Below, piece after piece: positions 8,722-17,609 of a DNA stretch of 64,000 nt. Location: NCBI GenBank assembly GCA_046757725.1, contig JBHHYU010000004.1, forward strand, positions 25,174-89,173. The letters run 5' to 3'. A program made the position numbers and the translations under genes. The stretch's first letter is position 1. Each line of letters opens with the position of its first letter. The notes under the pieces are model-generated. The model had not been told where the DNA came from. It saw nothing but the letters and a program-made list of their open reading frames with translations, and searched no databases. Origin of the DNA: JBHHYU01 sp046757725 (GTDB taxonomy: Bacteria > Desulfobacterota > Binatia > UBA9968).

Positions 8722-9969
8722 GTGGCGAACGCAGAAATCGTTGCCATAGGATCTGAGCTGCTCTTGGGTCAGATCGTAGATACCAATTCCGCATGGATGG
8801 CCCAGCGGCTAACTGCGGTCGGCGTCAACCTATTTTATAAAACGATCGTTGGAGACAATCCGGGGCGTATGAGGGAGGTTCTAGCACAGGCCTTGGACCG
8901 TTCGGATGTCGTCATTACGAGCGGCGGACTTGGCCCCACGCAGGATGACCTGACACGAGAAGTCGTGGCCGAGATCACGCACCGAAAATTACTTCTGGAT
9001 CCAGAACTCTTGGAACAGATGGAGCAACGGTTTCGCCGCCATGGAAGGGCTATGACCCCCAACAATGATCGGCAGGCCTATATACCAAGAGGGGCGATCC
9101 CCGTTGAAAATCCTAACGGGACTGCCCCTTCTTTTATCGTAGAGGATCCCCGTGGTGTTGTCTTTGCCCTGCCGGGAGTACCGCATGAGCTGAAATGGCT
9201 CTTTGCTCACGAAGTCATCCCCTATCTGCAGAAAAAGTTTAACCTCACTGAGGTCATCACCTCCAAGGTGCTAAAAGTAGCCGGTGTTGGTGAAAGTGGT
9301 GTGGATGACCGGATTGGTTACCTCATCGCCAACTCATCAAATCCCACTGTCGGCGTGCTGGCTCAAACAGGACAGGTTGTCGTCCGTATCACTGCCAAGG
9401 CGGCCAGTAAAGAAGAAGCCATGAGGTTGATTGAGCCTGTTGAAGTCAAGATTCGGGAGCTTCTCGGACGCCATGTTTTTGCAACTGACGAAGAAACCAT
9501 GGAGGATGTCGTCGGCCAATTATTACGGGAAAAAAAGAAGACGGTAGCAGTTTTTGAGGACCAGACCGGAGGTCTGGTGACGGAACAACTGCAACAAGCC
9601 GGCCCGGAACAGGTGGCGGAGGCGATGGTAGCAACAAATAAAGCGTCCATGTGCCGTCTCCTGGCCCTTTCACGTCAACCCCGTCACCTAGAGGAACTGT
9701 TCCAAGACCCCACGAAACTAACCGATGAACTTGCTTGGGCTATCCGACTTCAGACCAAAAGTGACTACGGCCTGGCATTGCATGCTGAGGCAGACTCTGA
9801 AGACCCGGCGCAGAACCTGGCCAGCGGGAAGACTTTTATCTCGGTGACGAATGGCAAGACTTTTAAGAACCGTCTCTACCCTCGCGTTGGGCGTGGCCGC
9901 CCGGAACGCACACGGGCGAGTCTGAACGCTATGGAGCTATTACGGCTGGCCCTTTTAGAGGGGATGTAA
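8722..9969 (+). CDS. cinA: CinA-family protein with decayed C-terminal domain
   Basis: 415 residues starting at GTG. The N-terminal molybdopterin-binding-like (MoaB/MogA) domain is intact: G-S-E-L-L-L-G-Q (10-17), S-G-G-L-G-P-T-Q-D-D (67-76), N-P-N-G-T (130-134) and L-P-G-V-P-H-E-L-K (150-158). In CinA this half is an ADP-ribose pyrophosphatase. The C-terminal half should be a PncC-type NMN amidohydrolase opening with AESCTGG, but here that position reads F-E-D-Q-T-G-G (278-284), and the later T-G-x-A-G-P motif is missing. The amidohydrolase activity is therefore probably lost. No recA neighbour. Confidence 0.85.
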   Translation: MANAEIVAIGSELLLGQIVDTNSAWMAQRLTAVGVNLFYKTIVGDNPGRMREVLAQALDRSDVVITSGGLGPTQDDLTREVVAEITHRKLLLDPELLEQMEQRFRRHGRAMTPNNDRQAYIPRGAIPVENPNGTAPSFIVEDPRGVVFALPGVPHELKWLFAHEVIPYLQKKFNLTEVITSKVLKVAGVGESGVDDRIGYLIANSSNPTVGVLAQTGQVVVRITAKAASKEEAMRLIEPVEVKIRELLGRHVFATDEETMEDVVGQLLREKKKTVAVFEDQTGGLVTEQLQQAGPEQVAEAMVATNKASMCRLLALSRQPRHLEELFQDPTKLTDELAWAIRLQTKSDYGLALHAEADSEDPAQNLASGKTFISVTNGKTFKNRLYPRVGRGRPERTRASLNAMELLRLALLEGM

Positions 9970-10057
9970 CTCAGTGTAGGCAAGCCTTAGAGGTCATCGG
10001 ATGCTGGCAAGGAAAAACGGGCAGTTTATCCGTACCGTATGAGTGAGGAGGCGAGCT

Positions 10058-10777
10058 ATGGCTAAACGGGTGTGGGATCGTTTTCTTAGCGAACAGGACC
10101 GGGCGCATGTGGTTCTGAAACCGCCTCGGGCGATTGGTTTTGGAAAAAAACCTGCGCTGCTTCTTATTGACCTTTACCGGTGGGTTTTTGGAGACAAACC
10201 GGAACCCGTATTGGAGGCCATTAAAACCTGGCCGGGTAGCTGCGGGCTCGCGGCATGGAATGCTATCCCGCATATCCAGACGTTGCTCCGAACGGCTCGC
10301 GAGGCGGGTATTCCCATTATTCACATGACAGGCCTGGCGGGGGCCGGTGTTGATGAATGGTCCTTCAGACGGGATAATGCCGCCAACCAACGAAACCCAG
10401 AGCTTCAGGAACGTCGCAGACACAAATTCGAGATTATTGGTGAGGTAGAGCCTCTTGGGGGTGAGGCGGTCCTGCGCAAATTATCTCCGAGCGCCTTCTG
10501 GGGCACCCCGCTAGTGGGGCACCTGAACCAGTTGGGCATTGATACCGTTATCACCTGTGGTGAGAGCACCAGTGGTTGTGTACGCGCAAGCGTAGTCGAC
10601 GGCTGCACCTATCGTTTCCGGATGATTGTGGTGGAGGACTGCGTATTTGACCGCCACGAGGCATGTCATGCGATCAATCTCTTCGACATGAATCAAAAAT
10701 ACGCCGACGTGTTGCCGCTGAACGAAGTCTTGCATTATCTTCACTCATGGCAAGCTGAACACCCTATCGGGACTTGA
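10058..10777 (+). CDS. Isochorismatase-like cysteine hydrolase
   Basis: About 239 residues with the catalytic Asp-Lys-Cys triad of the isochorismatase/N-carbamoylsarcosine amidase superfamily: D38 (L-L-L-I-D-L), K141 (L-R-K-L-S-P-S-A-F) and C174 (S-T-S-G-C-V-R). The G-C-V-R context and the extended N-terminus resemble N-carbamoylsarcosine amidase-type members that cleave amide or carbamoyl bonds. A paralogue of the same architecture lies at 52126-52854. The ATG at 10058 is preceded by GAGGAGG. Cytoplasmic; substrate unknown. Confidence 0.85.
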   Translation: MAKRVWDRFLSEQDRAHVVLKPPRAIGFGKKPALLLIDLYRWVFGDKPEPVLEAIKTWPGSCGLAAWNAIPHIQTLLRTAREAGIPIIHMTGLAGAGVDEWSFRRDNAANQRNPELQERRRHKFEIIGEVEPLGGEAVLRKLSPSAFWGTPLVGHLNQLGIDTVITCGESTSGCVRASVVDGCTYRFRMIVVEDCVFDRHEACHAINLFDMNQKYADVLPLNEVLHYLHSWQAEHPIGT

Positions 10778-10845
10778 AGAGGCGTGAGTAACTCTATACG
10801 GGATCTCTCAAGTAGGCTCCACTCATTAATCTCAATTGCTTCTTT

Positions 10846-11262
10846 TTATCTTTGGAGTTCCTTGTCCTTGAAGATCTCATCGATGACGAATAGCCCCGTC
10901 AGCAGCGCACGTAAGTGAATCCAGGCATTCAGATTATCCACCAGCTGGGAGCTGATCGAGCTCTGCGCGAGTACCAGTTGGATAGCGGTTTGAGCTTTGT
11001 GATCGTCCCGTTCCAAGACCTTGATGAAAGCGCGATACGGTTCGGGCGGCTCCAGCTTTTCTGCATCAACCAGTGCCAAAAGAAGATCGGGTAGGCCTTC
11101 CAGGGAAGCATTACAGCGTTCGAGGGAGTCCCGAATCTGTGCTCCCGAATCACCCTCTTCATCTCCAGAAAGCCCCTGCGCTGCAAAGGCGAGCATGAAC
11201 TCGTAACTCTCTTCTATAATTTCGATTCTTTCCTTTAGCATGCCTTTTTCGTGACGGCTCAT
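10846..11262 (-). CDS. Unknown small protein at the end of the Mo-hydroxylase operon
   Basis: 138 residues, all predicted helix and strongly acidic in the first 50, with no signal peptide and a single Cys. It starts 25 bases after the cytochrome b stop and is the last gene of the operon. I recognise no domain. Position suggests an assembly or accessory factor for the molybdenum hydroxylase, by neighbourhood only. A small helical chaperone would be in keeping with its size. Confidence 0.6.
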   Translation of the reverse strand: MSRHEKGMLKERIEIIEESYEFMLAFAAQGLSGDEEGDSGAQIRDSLERCNASLEGLPDLLLALVDAEKLEPPEPYRAFIKVLERDDHKAQTAIQLVLAQSSISSQLVDNLNAWIHLRALLTGLFVIDEIFKDKELQR

Positions 11263-11287
11263 CGAGGGGCTCCCCGAACGACAGGTT

Positions 11288-12160
11288 TTAACTATCCTTA
11301 TGATTAGAGGTAGGTTCCGGGTCCGGTAGCCGAGTAACTGGCCAGCGTTGGAGGTCGTAGTGGTTCACGTAGCGGTAGCGTGGGATCCAACCCACAATCA
11401 TGGAAAACGTAAGCCAGCGCTTTTCAGGTCGAACCGCAAAGTAGAAATGGACCATAATCAATGTAATGAAGGCCACGCTTACCGCCCCGTGTACAACATA
11501 GATCACTCCCCAGGTAGTGTCAGCTAGAAGGTAGGGATCGCGTGTCCAGAATGGGGTATCCACCTTTGCCATCATCAACACGCCCGTAACAATACCGCCC
11601 AATGTAACGATGCTGGTAACATGATGGAAGAGCTTGTTCTCGAATGGGTTCTTCCCCGGCTTGCCTGGGGTCGGCTCGCTCAGCCGCACGATTTGCTTCA
11701 GGGTCAACCACCCATCTCGGAGATCTTGGTAACTAATCCACATCAAGCCGAGCCCTTTCCAGAACGAAGCATGAATCACGTGGAACAGGATCACTGCGGT
11801 GAGCGTAAGCCCGGCTATCCAATGAGGCGTTACCCAGGAGAATTTAAAACCCAAAATAGGAAGAAATCCAGTGAAGAGCAGCGCGAGCACAGAGGTGGCC
11901 GTAACCCAATGAACAAGCCTTGATGCAAGGGAATGCCGGGGTACTCGCTCGGGCACCCGTGTCGGCCCGCTTTCTAGGTCTATGGTCTCGGTTTCGCCCT
12001 CGTTCGGGGAAGTTCTTGGCTGCCATCGCCAGAAATATAGCAGCGCGTGCAGTACGGCAAACAGCACGCCAGCAGCAATGGCAAGCCACACGACATCCCA
12101 GGAAAGGCCTCTTAGGATTTCTTGGCCCCAGGGATTTTGCTGCCATCGGAACCATTCCAT
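11288..12160 (-). CDS. Cytochrome b membrane subunit of the exported Mo hydroxylase
   Basis: 290 residues with about five membrane helices: an N-terminal anchor (about 22-45), then a four-helix cytochrome b561/formate-dehydrogenase-gamma-like core. Candidate haem ligands are H84 (R-L-V-H-W), H127/H130 (H-V-I-H), H180, H224 (V-V-H-G) and H238 (V-H-F-Y-F). The protein would pass electrons from the periplasmic molybdenum enzyme to membrane quinone. It starts ten bases after the FAD-subunit stop, so it belongs to the same operon, and it offers an anchor for a complex whose other subunits have no membrane helix. Confidence 0.82.
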   Translation of the reverse strand: MEWFRWQQNPWGQEILRGLSWDVVWLAIAAGVLFAVLHALLYFWRWQPRTSPNEGETETIDLESGPTRVPERVPRHSLASRLVHWVTATSVLALLFTGFLPILGFKFSWVTPHWIAGLTLTAVILFHVIHASFWKGLGLMWISYQDLRDGWLTLKQIVRLSEPTPGKPGKNPFENKLFHHVTSIVTLGGIVTGVLMMAKVDTPFWTRDPYLLADTTWGVIYVVHGAVSVAFITLIMVHFYFAVRPEKRWLTFSMIVGWIPRYRYVNHYDLQRWPVTRLPDPEPTSNHKDS

Positions 12161-12169
12161 GGACGCAAC

Positions 12170-13165
12170 CTATGTCCCCCGGATGGCTCTTTTAACCAAA
12201 TTTTTCAAGAGGGGTATTTTGAAGTGGTTGTAGTTCAAGGGTCTGGCGCCCCATATCGCCGTCTTTCCGGCCAGCTCCGCAGTGGCCTTGCTCAGCGGTT
12301 CTCCACGGACACTGTCCTCCACGGCCTTCAATCTGAGTGGGCGGGCAGCCACTCCGGCCACTGCAATACGCACTTGTTTGATAACCCCACCCTTGACCTG
12401 CATGGCTGAAGCGACATTGACGATGGGAAAGTCCCATGCCTCGCGATCGCTTACCTTCTCGAAATAGAAGCGGCTTCCCGCCCACGTATTTGGGATGCGG
12501 ATGGCCGTCAGCAGATCCCCAGGCTTAAGAATCGTCATCCGTGTGATATCCACCGATGGCCCAATGAAGTAATCTTCTGCGTCCACGACCCGCTCACCTT
12601 TCCCGTGGCGGATTACGAACTTGGCATCCAGGGCAATCAAAGCCGGGCCAGTGTCAGAAGGACTCACGGCCACACAACGGTCTGCCTCGAACAGGCAGTG
12701 TTCTCTGTTCATTGCTGTCGGTGTGTCCGCGTAGCAGGTGTTTCCCCCGGAACGATAGCAGGGCATGCCACTCCTGTAATACCAGCAACGGGTATCCTGG
12801 CTTACGTTGCCTCCGAGAGTTCCCTGATTACGGATCTGCGGCGTAGCTACCCTCGCCGCAGAGCGGGCCAACAACCCGTACTGGGACTGAATCATCCGGT
12901 GCCCGGCGATCTCAGTTAAGGTTGTCATCGATCCGATTTCGACACCGTTTGCTTGTGCGCGGATTCCCTTAAGCTCTTGAATCTGGCTTAGATCAATAAC
13001 GGCCTTCGGTCGCTTGATACGGTCTTTGAACCAGTCGAGGCTGTCCATCCCTCCTGCCATAACCCAGGCGCCCGTCCGGTGCCTGTCCAAGAGGATCAGG
13101 GCGTCAGGAATTCTGGATGGTTGGTATAGCTCAAACGCCTGCATCGTATCTCGAACTAAAGCCAT
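12170..13165 (-). CDS. Molybdenum hydroxylase FAD subunit with extra Fe-S cysteines
   Basis: 331 residues of the xanthine-dehydrogenase FAD-subunit family. FAD contacts are seen at A-G-G-M-D-S (37-42) and at Q-G-T-L-G-G-N (114-120). Just after this comes an insertion with C127, C136, C144, C157 and C164, matching the [4Fe-4S]-bearing loop of E. coli PaoB (YagS) and of 4-hydroxybenzoyl-CoA reductase beta subunits. It is encoded between the Mo subunit (15 bases upstream) and cytochrome b. Electron flow would run Mo, 2Fe-2S, FAD and this 4Fe-4S centre. It has no signal of its own and is probably co-exported with the 2Fe-2S subunit. Confidence 0.87.
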   Translation of the reverse strand: MALVRDTMQAFELYQPSRIPDALILLDRHRTGAWVMAGGMDSLDWFKDRIKRPKAVIDLSQIQELKGIRAQANGVEIGSMTTLTEIAGHRMIQSQYGLLARSAARVATPQIRNQGTLGGNVSQDTRCWYYRSGMPCYRSGGNTCYADTPTAMNREHCLFEADRCVAVSPSDTGPALIALDAKFVIRHGKGERVVDAEDYFIGPSVDITRMTILKPGDLLTAIRIPNTWAGSRFYFEKVSDREAWDFPIVNVASAMQVKGGVIKQVRIAVAGVAARPLRLKAVEDSVRGEPLSKATAELAGKTAIWGARPLNYNHFKIPLLKNLVKRAIRGT

Positions 13166-13180
13166 GGCTTGAGTCTCCCT

Positions 13181-15583
13181 TCAAACATTGACTTCGAGGG
13201 GTTTGTAAGATTGTGGCTGCCCCTCGAGCGCATTCAGGATCATGTCAATGCTCACGGGTATGCGATTGAAATAGACACCGCCCAGGGCATCTGAAACGGC
13301 ACACACGACCGCGGCTGCCGCCGATCCCAGAGGTGGCTCGCCGATCCCCTTTGAGCCAATCGGGCTGTACGGATCGGGTTGGTTGACCGCATCCCACTGC
13401 ATTTTGAGGGGCACGTCAAGATAGGTTACCGGTTTAGCCGTATAGAGTCCCTTCGTACCGGATAAACCAAACTTCGGGTCAAAGATATGTTTTTCCTTGA
13501 GTGCTAGACCAAATCCCTGGACCGCTCCTCCTTTGATCTGATTGCTGAGACTCTTGGGGTGAATGACCGTGCCACAGTCCGCCACTCCCAGGGACTCCAG
13601 GATCTCAACACGACCGGTTTCCACGTCAACCTCGACCCGCACGAATGTAGCACAGAAGGCCGGCACTGTGCCCCTACGCTTGAGTGTATCCTTGGCTACC
13701 CCCACTAACCCCTGGCCCGCAATGCTCTCTGCCGAGCGAACCGTCATCGAATTCAGACCGGGCGGTAGTTCTTTGCCGCTGTATTTACCTCCCAACCCTA
13801 TAGCGCGGCGAGCCGCCTCGGCGAAGCTGAGACCCTTTGAAGGATTTGACTTGAGGTAAACTCGCTCGTTGCCGACTTCGAACTGGTTTGCATTACCACC
13901 GAATGCCTTAGCGGCGATCTCATGGAGCTTGTTTTTCGCGTCCACCGCGGCGACATAATTCGTCCGAGTCATCGTGAAGGAACTGTTACTGCCAAACTGG
14001 CCCAGGTTCCAGGGCAGATGCCTGCTGGAATTGCCATAGACGATTTCACATCGCTCCCATGGCATGCGAAGGGTTTCCGCGGCCGTTCGCGCGGTCCCGG
14101 CATAAGAATAGGTCCCCAGGTTTCCCGGGCCGTTGTGAATGTAGAGTTTTCCATCTGGTTTGATCACAACCAGGCCGTCGAAACCACTGCGTCCAGCCGA
14201 ATGGAACGCCACACCAACTCCAACCCCCGTTACCTTTGTTCCCTTGCGCTGTCCACTTAACCTGGTCTTCTTGGGCCAGTTGAATCGGGCTGCCCCCTTG
14301 TCGAGGGCCTCTCGCAGATAAGAGCTTGTAATCGGTCTCTGTTTGCCCCCGATCTTCCCGTCATGGCCCGGGGCATTGATCCGGCGTATCGCGACCCGGT
14401 CGATCCCAAGCTTACGTGCGGCCTTATCCAGGAAAGGCTCGATCGCGGCGGCAATCTGATTTTGGCCTGGGCCCCGTTGGGGGCTCCGAGGTGGCGTGTT
14501 GGTCAATACCGAGATGCCCCGCCAGCGCATGGCCACGGGCTGATAGACAAGCGAGACGGCGCCGCCTGCGGCTCTATAATCCCAGAAACCGGTGTAGGGC
14601 CCGTTGCTGTGGATGATATATAAGTCAAGCGCAATGACCCGGCCATCTTTCCGAAACCCGAATTTGACCCACCCCTGGAAGCCCGCTCGCGATCTCCCAA
14701 AGCAAAACTCTTCCTCCCGCGTAACTCGTAGCATGACGGGGCGCTTGGTCTTTTTGGCAAGTAAGGCGGGGATGCCCCACTGTGGATAGCCTGTGCCTTT
14801 GCTCCCAAAACCACCGCCGCAATTTTCTCCGATAAAAACCAGTTGGGAAGGTTTGATCCCAAGCAACCTTGCTGCGCGCGGAACAACGAAAGACACGCTC
14901 TGGCTCGATCCGTGCAGGTAGAGTTTGCCATTCTGCCAGTAGGCCAGTGCTGAGCGGGGCTCCATGGTATGATGGGAGAGTGCCTGGGTAACGAAGGTTT
15001 CCTCCAGGATCAAGTCGGCCTTCGCGAAACCGTCTTGCAAGTTGCCATACTGCCATTCATCGGATGGCTTGCCCATCGGTAGCCTGTCCTTGCCTGCCGC
15101 AGCAAAATCCCGCGCCTTCCACTTGATGGTTTGCAAGGGGAGTTTCCTATTTGCGACGTTGCCATCGGAGCGGGCATTGGGTCCTCTTGGCCGAAGGCTA
15201 TCGAGGGGATCAATAGCGAACGGAAGTGGTTGCAAATCAATACGGATCCTTTCCAGGGCTTCAGCGGCGGTTGTTTCATCCACCGCTGCGACAGCCAATA
15301 TTGGCTCACCGGCATAAAGCGGCTCATTGGTTAGCATCGGTTCCCTCGGGGGGCGAACTTTGGGCGCGTCGTCGGCAGTCACAACGGCGGCCACACCCTT
15401 CATGGCCAGCGCCCTACTCGTGTCGATCCGCCGCACCTTGGCATGGGGCATGGGGCTCAGGAGGAGCTTGGCGAAGAGCATTCCTTCCACGCGGAAGTCT
15501 TCGGCATACTTGGCCATCCCGGTTACCTTACCGACCAGGTCGGGGGGAGTAAAATCTTTTCCGATCAGCTTATAATGAACCAT
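13181..15583 (-). CDS. Molybdenum hydroxylase catalytic (Mo-pterin) subunit
   Basis: 800 residues, the large subunit of the xanthine dehydrogenase/aldehyde oxidoreductase family. The N-terminal hammerhead domain (V-G-K-V-T-G-M-A-K-Y-A-E-D) is followed by the Mo-cofactor domains, with N-C-G-G-G-F-G-S-K-G-T and P-Q-R-G-P-G-Q-N. The proposed catalytic Glu lies in G-I-G-E-P-P-L-G-S near the C-terminus. The family hydroxylates aldehydes or N-heterocycles with water. The start lies one base after the 2Fe-2S subunit stop. No signal peptide; export would be by hitch-hiking on the Tat-tagged small subunit, as in PaoABC. Substrate not determinable, with an aldehyde a reasonable guess. Confidence 0.9.
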   Translation of the reverse strand: MVHYKLIGKDFTPPDLVGKVTGMAKYAEDFRVEGMLFAKLLLSPMPHAKVRRIDTSRALAMKGVAAVVTADDAPKVRPPREPMLTNEPLYAGEPILAVAAVDETTAAEALERIRIDLQPLPFAIDPLDSLRPRGPNARSDGNVANRKLPLQTIKWKARDFAAAGKDRLPMGKPSDEWQYGNLQDGFAKADLILEETFVTQALSHHTMEPRSALAYWQNGKLYLHGSSQSVSFVVPRAARLLGIKPSQLVFIGENCGGGFGSKGTGYPQWGIPALLAKKTKRPVMLRVTREEEFCFGRSRAGFQGWVKFGFRKDGRVIALDLYIIHSNGPYTGFWDYRAAGGAVSLVYQPVAMRWRGISVLTNTPPRSPQRGPGQNQIAAAIEPFLDKAARKLGIDRVAIRRINAPGHDGKIGGKQRPITSSYLREALDKGAARFNWPKKTRLSGQRKGTKVTGVGVGVAFHSAGRSGFDGLVVIKPDGKLYIHNGPGNLGTYSYAGTARTAAETLRMPWERCEIVYGNSSRHLPWNLGQFGSNSSFTMTRTNYVAAVDAKNKLHEIAAKAFGGNANQFEVGNERVYLKSNPSKGLSFAEAARRAIGLGGKYSGKELPPGLNSMTVRSAESIAGQGLVGVAKDTLKRRGTVPAFCATFVRVEVDVETGRVEILESLGVADCGTVIHPKSLSNQIKGGAVQGFGLALKEKHIFDPKFGLSGTKGLYTAKPVTYLDVPLKMQWDAVNQPDPYSPIGSKGIGEPPLGSAAAAVVCAVSDALGGVYFNRIPVSIDMILNALEGQPQSYKPLEVNV

Positions 15584-15584
15584 C

Positions 15585-16211
15585 TCAGATCCCCCTTTTT
15601 ACAGCCGACATGACGGCATTCAGGTAGTGGTCGTAAGCGCCGCAACGGCATAGGTTGCCGGACAGTGCTTCAGCTGCCTCAGCCCGCGTGGGCCGTGGAT
15701 TGACCGAGAGAAGTCCCACGGTGGACATGATCTGGCCGGGCGTACAGAAGCCACACTGGGGTCCAAGTTCTTTTATAAACGCCTCCTGAACGGGATGGAG
15801 TCTCCCGGAAGGGCTGGCCAGGCCTTCAATGGTAGTGATTTTCGAATTGCGCACGGTGTAGGTCAATACCGAGCAGGCATAGCGAGGAACTCCATCAATC
15901 AACACGGAGCAATTCCCGCACTCACCGCGGTCGCACCCGAGCTTGGTCCCCGTTAGCCCGAGCTTGTAGCGAAGCGTCATTACCAGCGTTTCCTGCTTCA
16001 TGACGTCTGCCCTCCGTTTACGACCGTTCACCGTAAGTGTCACTAAGTGCTCAACGGCGCCGGGGTGACCCGGTCTGGCGAAGACGAAATCGGCCCCCCG
16101 GAAAAGGTAGGCGACCGAGGAGGCCGCTGACCCCGCAGCAATGATCCCTTTGATAAAATCTCGCCGAGAGATGTGGCGCGGCGTGTTTACTATTAATTCC
16201 GGCTCTTCCAT
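15585..16211 (-). CDS. Molybdenum hydroxylase 2Fe-2S subunit with Tat signal
   Basis: 208 residues from the ATG at 16211. A twin-arginine signal S-R-R-D-F-I-K-G (15-22) and hydrophobic stretch come first. A plant-type [2Fe-2S] domain follows (C93, C98, C101, C113), then the helical [2Fe-2S] domain (C153, C156, C188, C190). This is the PaoA/CoxS layout with export to the periplasm. GGAGG lies five bases before this ATG and two before an adjacent ATG at 16214. The open frame runs on to 16469, but the extra part has no ribosome site and would bury the Tat motif. First gene of the operon. Confidence 0.88.
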   Translation of the reverse strand: MEEPELIVNTPRHISRRDFIKGIIAAGSAASSVAYLFRGADFVFARPGHPGAVEHLVTLTVNGRKRRADVMKQETLVMTLRYKLGLTGTKLGCDRGECGNCSVLIDGVPRYACSVLTYTVRNSKITTIEGLASPSGRLHPVQEAFIKELGPQCGFCTPGQIMSTVGLLSVNPRPTRAEAAEALSGNLCRCGAYDHYLNAVMSAVKRGI

Positions 16212-16683
16212 CATTTCCTCCGTGGATGAGATGTCAGCTATCTGTAAAAAAAGCGGTATCAATATTAAGGCAGCAATCGTCAAGTGACCCAGCTGTCCAC
16301 AGCTTCCTTCATTGCATCCATAAAAGTGGTCGTGGTGACCGACAGGTCCCCAGCACTTAGGGCTGAGATTCGGAAAAAGGCCAAAAGAATAAGAAAACTG
16401 ACATGGTGGCTTGTGTTTCTGTAGTGGCTCAATTACATTCCTATACAGACAGTAGGCTAACCAAAACATTATATTCCGACCTCTTCCATGTCAATGTAAA
16501 AACTTACTTCGGGGTTGCTAGCGGATTATAGGGTCGGATCTAGGATACGTCGCTGCGGAAAAGTTGATCCGGTAGAATTTAAAGTCAGGGTTTTTATTCG
16601 TCCCCAATGGTTTGGATGACGCTTAACCCTTTTTCTTCCTTTTAGCGCCTTACCGGTAAGACGCAACTCAGGTAAAGCAACTG
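16212..16683. other. Divergent intergenic region (472 bases)
   Basis: Lies between the minus-strand Mo-hydroxylase operon and the plus-strand rhomboid gene, so it should hold both promoters. A TTGACG near 16279-16284 on the minus strand is a possible -35 box, but the -10 at 15-16 bases is poor. No ORF with a ribosome-binding site and no RNA family was recognised. Confidence 0.35.
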
Positions 16684-17559
16684 ATGAGCGAAATGTCGGA
16701 AATCGCTCTGCGTGTCGCTCAAACTCGGGCCCGCGCCGAGGAGTGGGCTCTAGTCCTAACTGCTGAGGGCATGTCTCCAAGTGTCCGACCCGGGAGCCAC
16801 GGCTTTATCCTTGGCGTTCCACCTCAAGAGTTTAAGCGGGCAACTGCAGTCCTTGTGGCCTACGAAAGCGAAAATCCAGAGCAGCCGCTGGAAAAGGACG
16901 AGCCATTGCGCTCAGCATCCCTGCTTGTGGGGATCGCCGTTGCAGGGGTGCTTCTTGTGTTTTTCTTCGTCACGATCAAAACGAACCCGAGCGCCCATTG
17001 GTTCGAGCGCGGCAGTGCGGATGCTGAGCAGATCCTTCTGGGCGAGTACTGGCGTGCGGTGACCGCACTCACCCTGCATAGTAATCTTCCGCACATTTTG
17101 GCTAACGCCGCCACCGGGGCATTTTTCCTGACCGCTGTTAGTCGCATGCTGGGTGGCGGGCTTGGTAGCGCTCTTGTACTGCTTGCAGGGGTCGGAGGAA
17201 ACCTTGCTAACGCCGTTTTCTATAGATACCTGCACGTTTCGTTGGGGGCCTCAACAGCTGTTTTCGGTGCGGTCGGTATCCTGTGCGCGCTTGCCGTGGC
17301 GAGACACCACCGGAAGGGGGTGCCGTGGCGTCGTGCTTGGGTACCCCTAGGTGCCGGATTGGCTCTTCTCGCGATGTTGGGGACTGGGGGACAGCGTGTT
17401 GACCTCTGGGCTCACCTCTTCGGGCTCCTGGCCGGTGGGGTACTGGGGATTCCCGTCGCTGTCTTCTTACCCCGGCCACCAGCACCTCAGTTTCAATGGA
17501 TGCTCGGTGGCTCGGCGCTAATCGTGGTTATTGTCAGCTGGATCCTCGCCCTACGCTAA
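16684..17559 (+). CDS. Rhomboid intramembrane serine protease
   Basis: 291 residues. An N-terminal ~70-residue soluble domain resembling DUF2007-type signal modules precedes six hydrophobic helices. The catalytic Ser is S190 in G-A-S-T-A-V-F-G and the catalytic His is H244 in L-W-A-H-L-F-G. The conserved H-S-N-L-P-H-I-L-A-N (132-141) forms the rhomboid HxxxHxxxN-type element. It would cleave single-span membrane proteins in the inner membrane, substrate unknown. Two start codons (16684, 16693) are possible, and neither has a strong ribosome site. Monocistronic. Confidence 0.88.
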   Translation: MSEMSEIALRVAQTRARAEEWALVLTAEGMSPSVRPGSHGFILGVPPQEFKRATAVLVAYESENPEQPLEKDEPLRSASLLVGIAVAGVLLVFFFVTIKTNPSAHWFERGSADAEQILLGEYWRAVTALTLHSNLPHILANAATGAFFLTAVSRMLGGGLGSALVLLAGVGGNLANAVFYRYLHVSLGASTAVFGAVGILCALAVARHHRKGVPWRRAWVPLGAGLALLAMLGTGGQRVDLWAHLFGLLAGGVLGIPVAVFLPRPPAPQFQWMLGGSALIVVIVSWILALR

Positions 17560-17609
17560 AATGCTTTGGCGCCGATGGGATGCGGGACAGGTTGATAGCT
17601 TTTTGCACG

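Noticed and set aside
16215..16469. N-terminal extension of the 2Fe-2S subunit
   Set aside because: It would place about 86 residues before the Tat motif, and the strong ribosome site is at the internal ATG pair.
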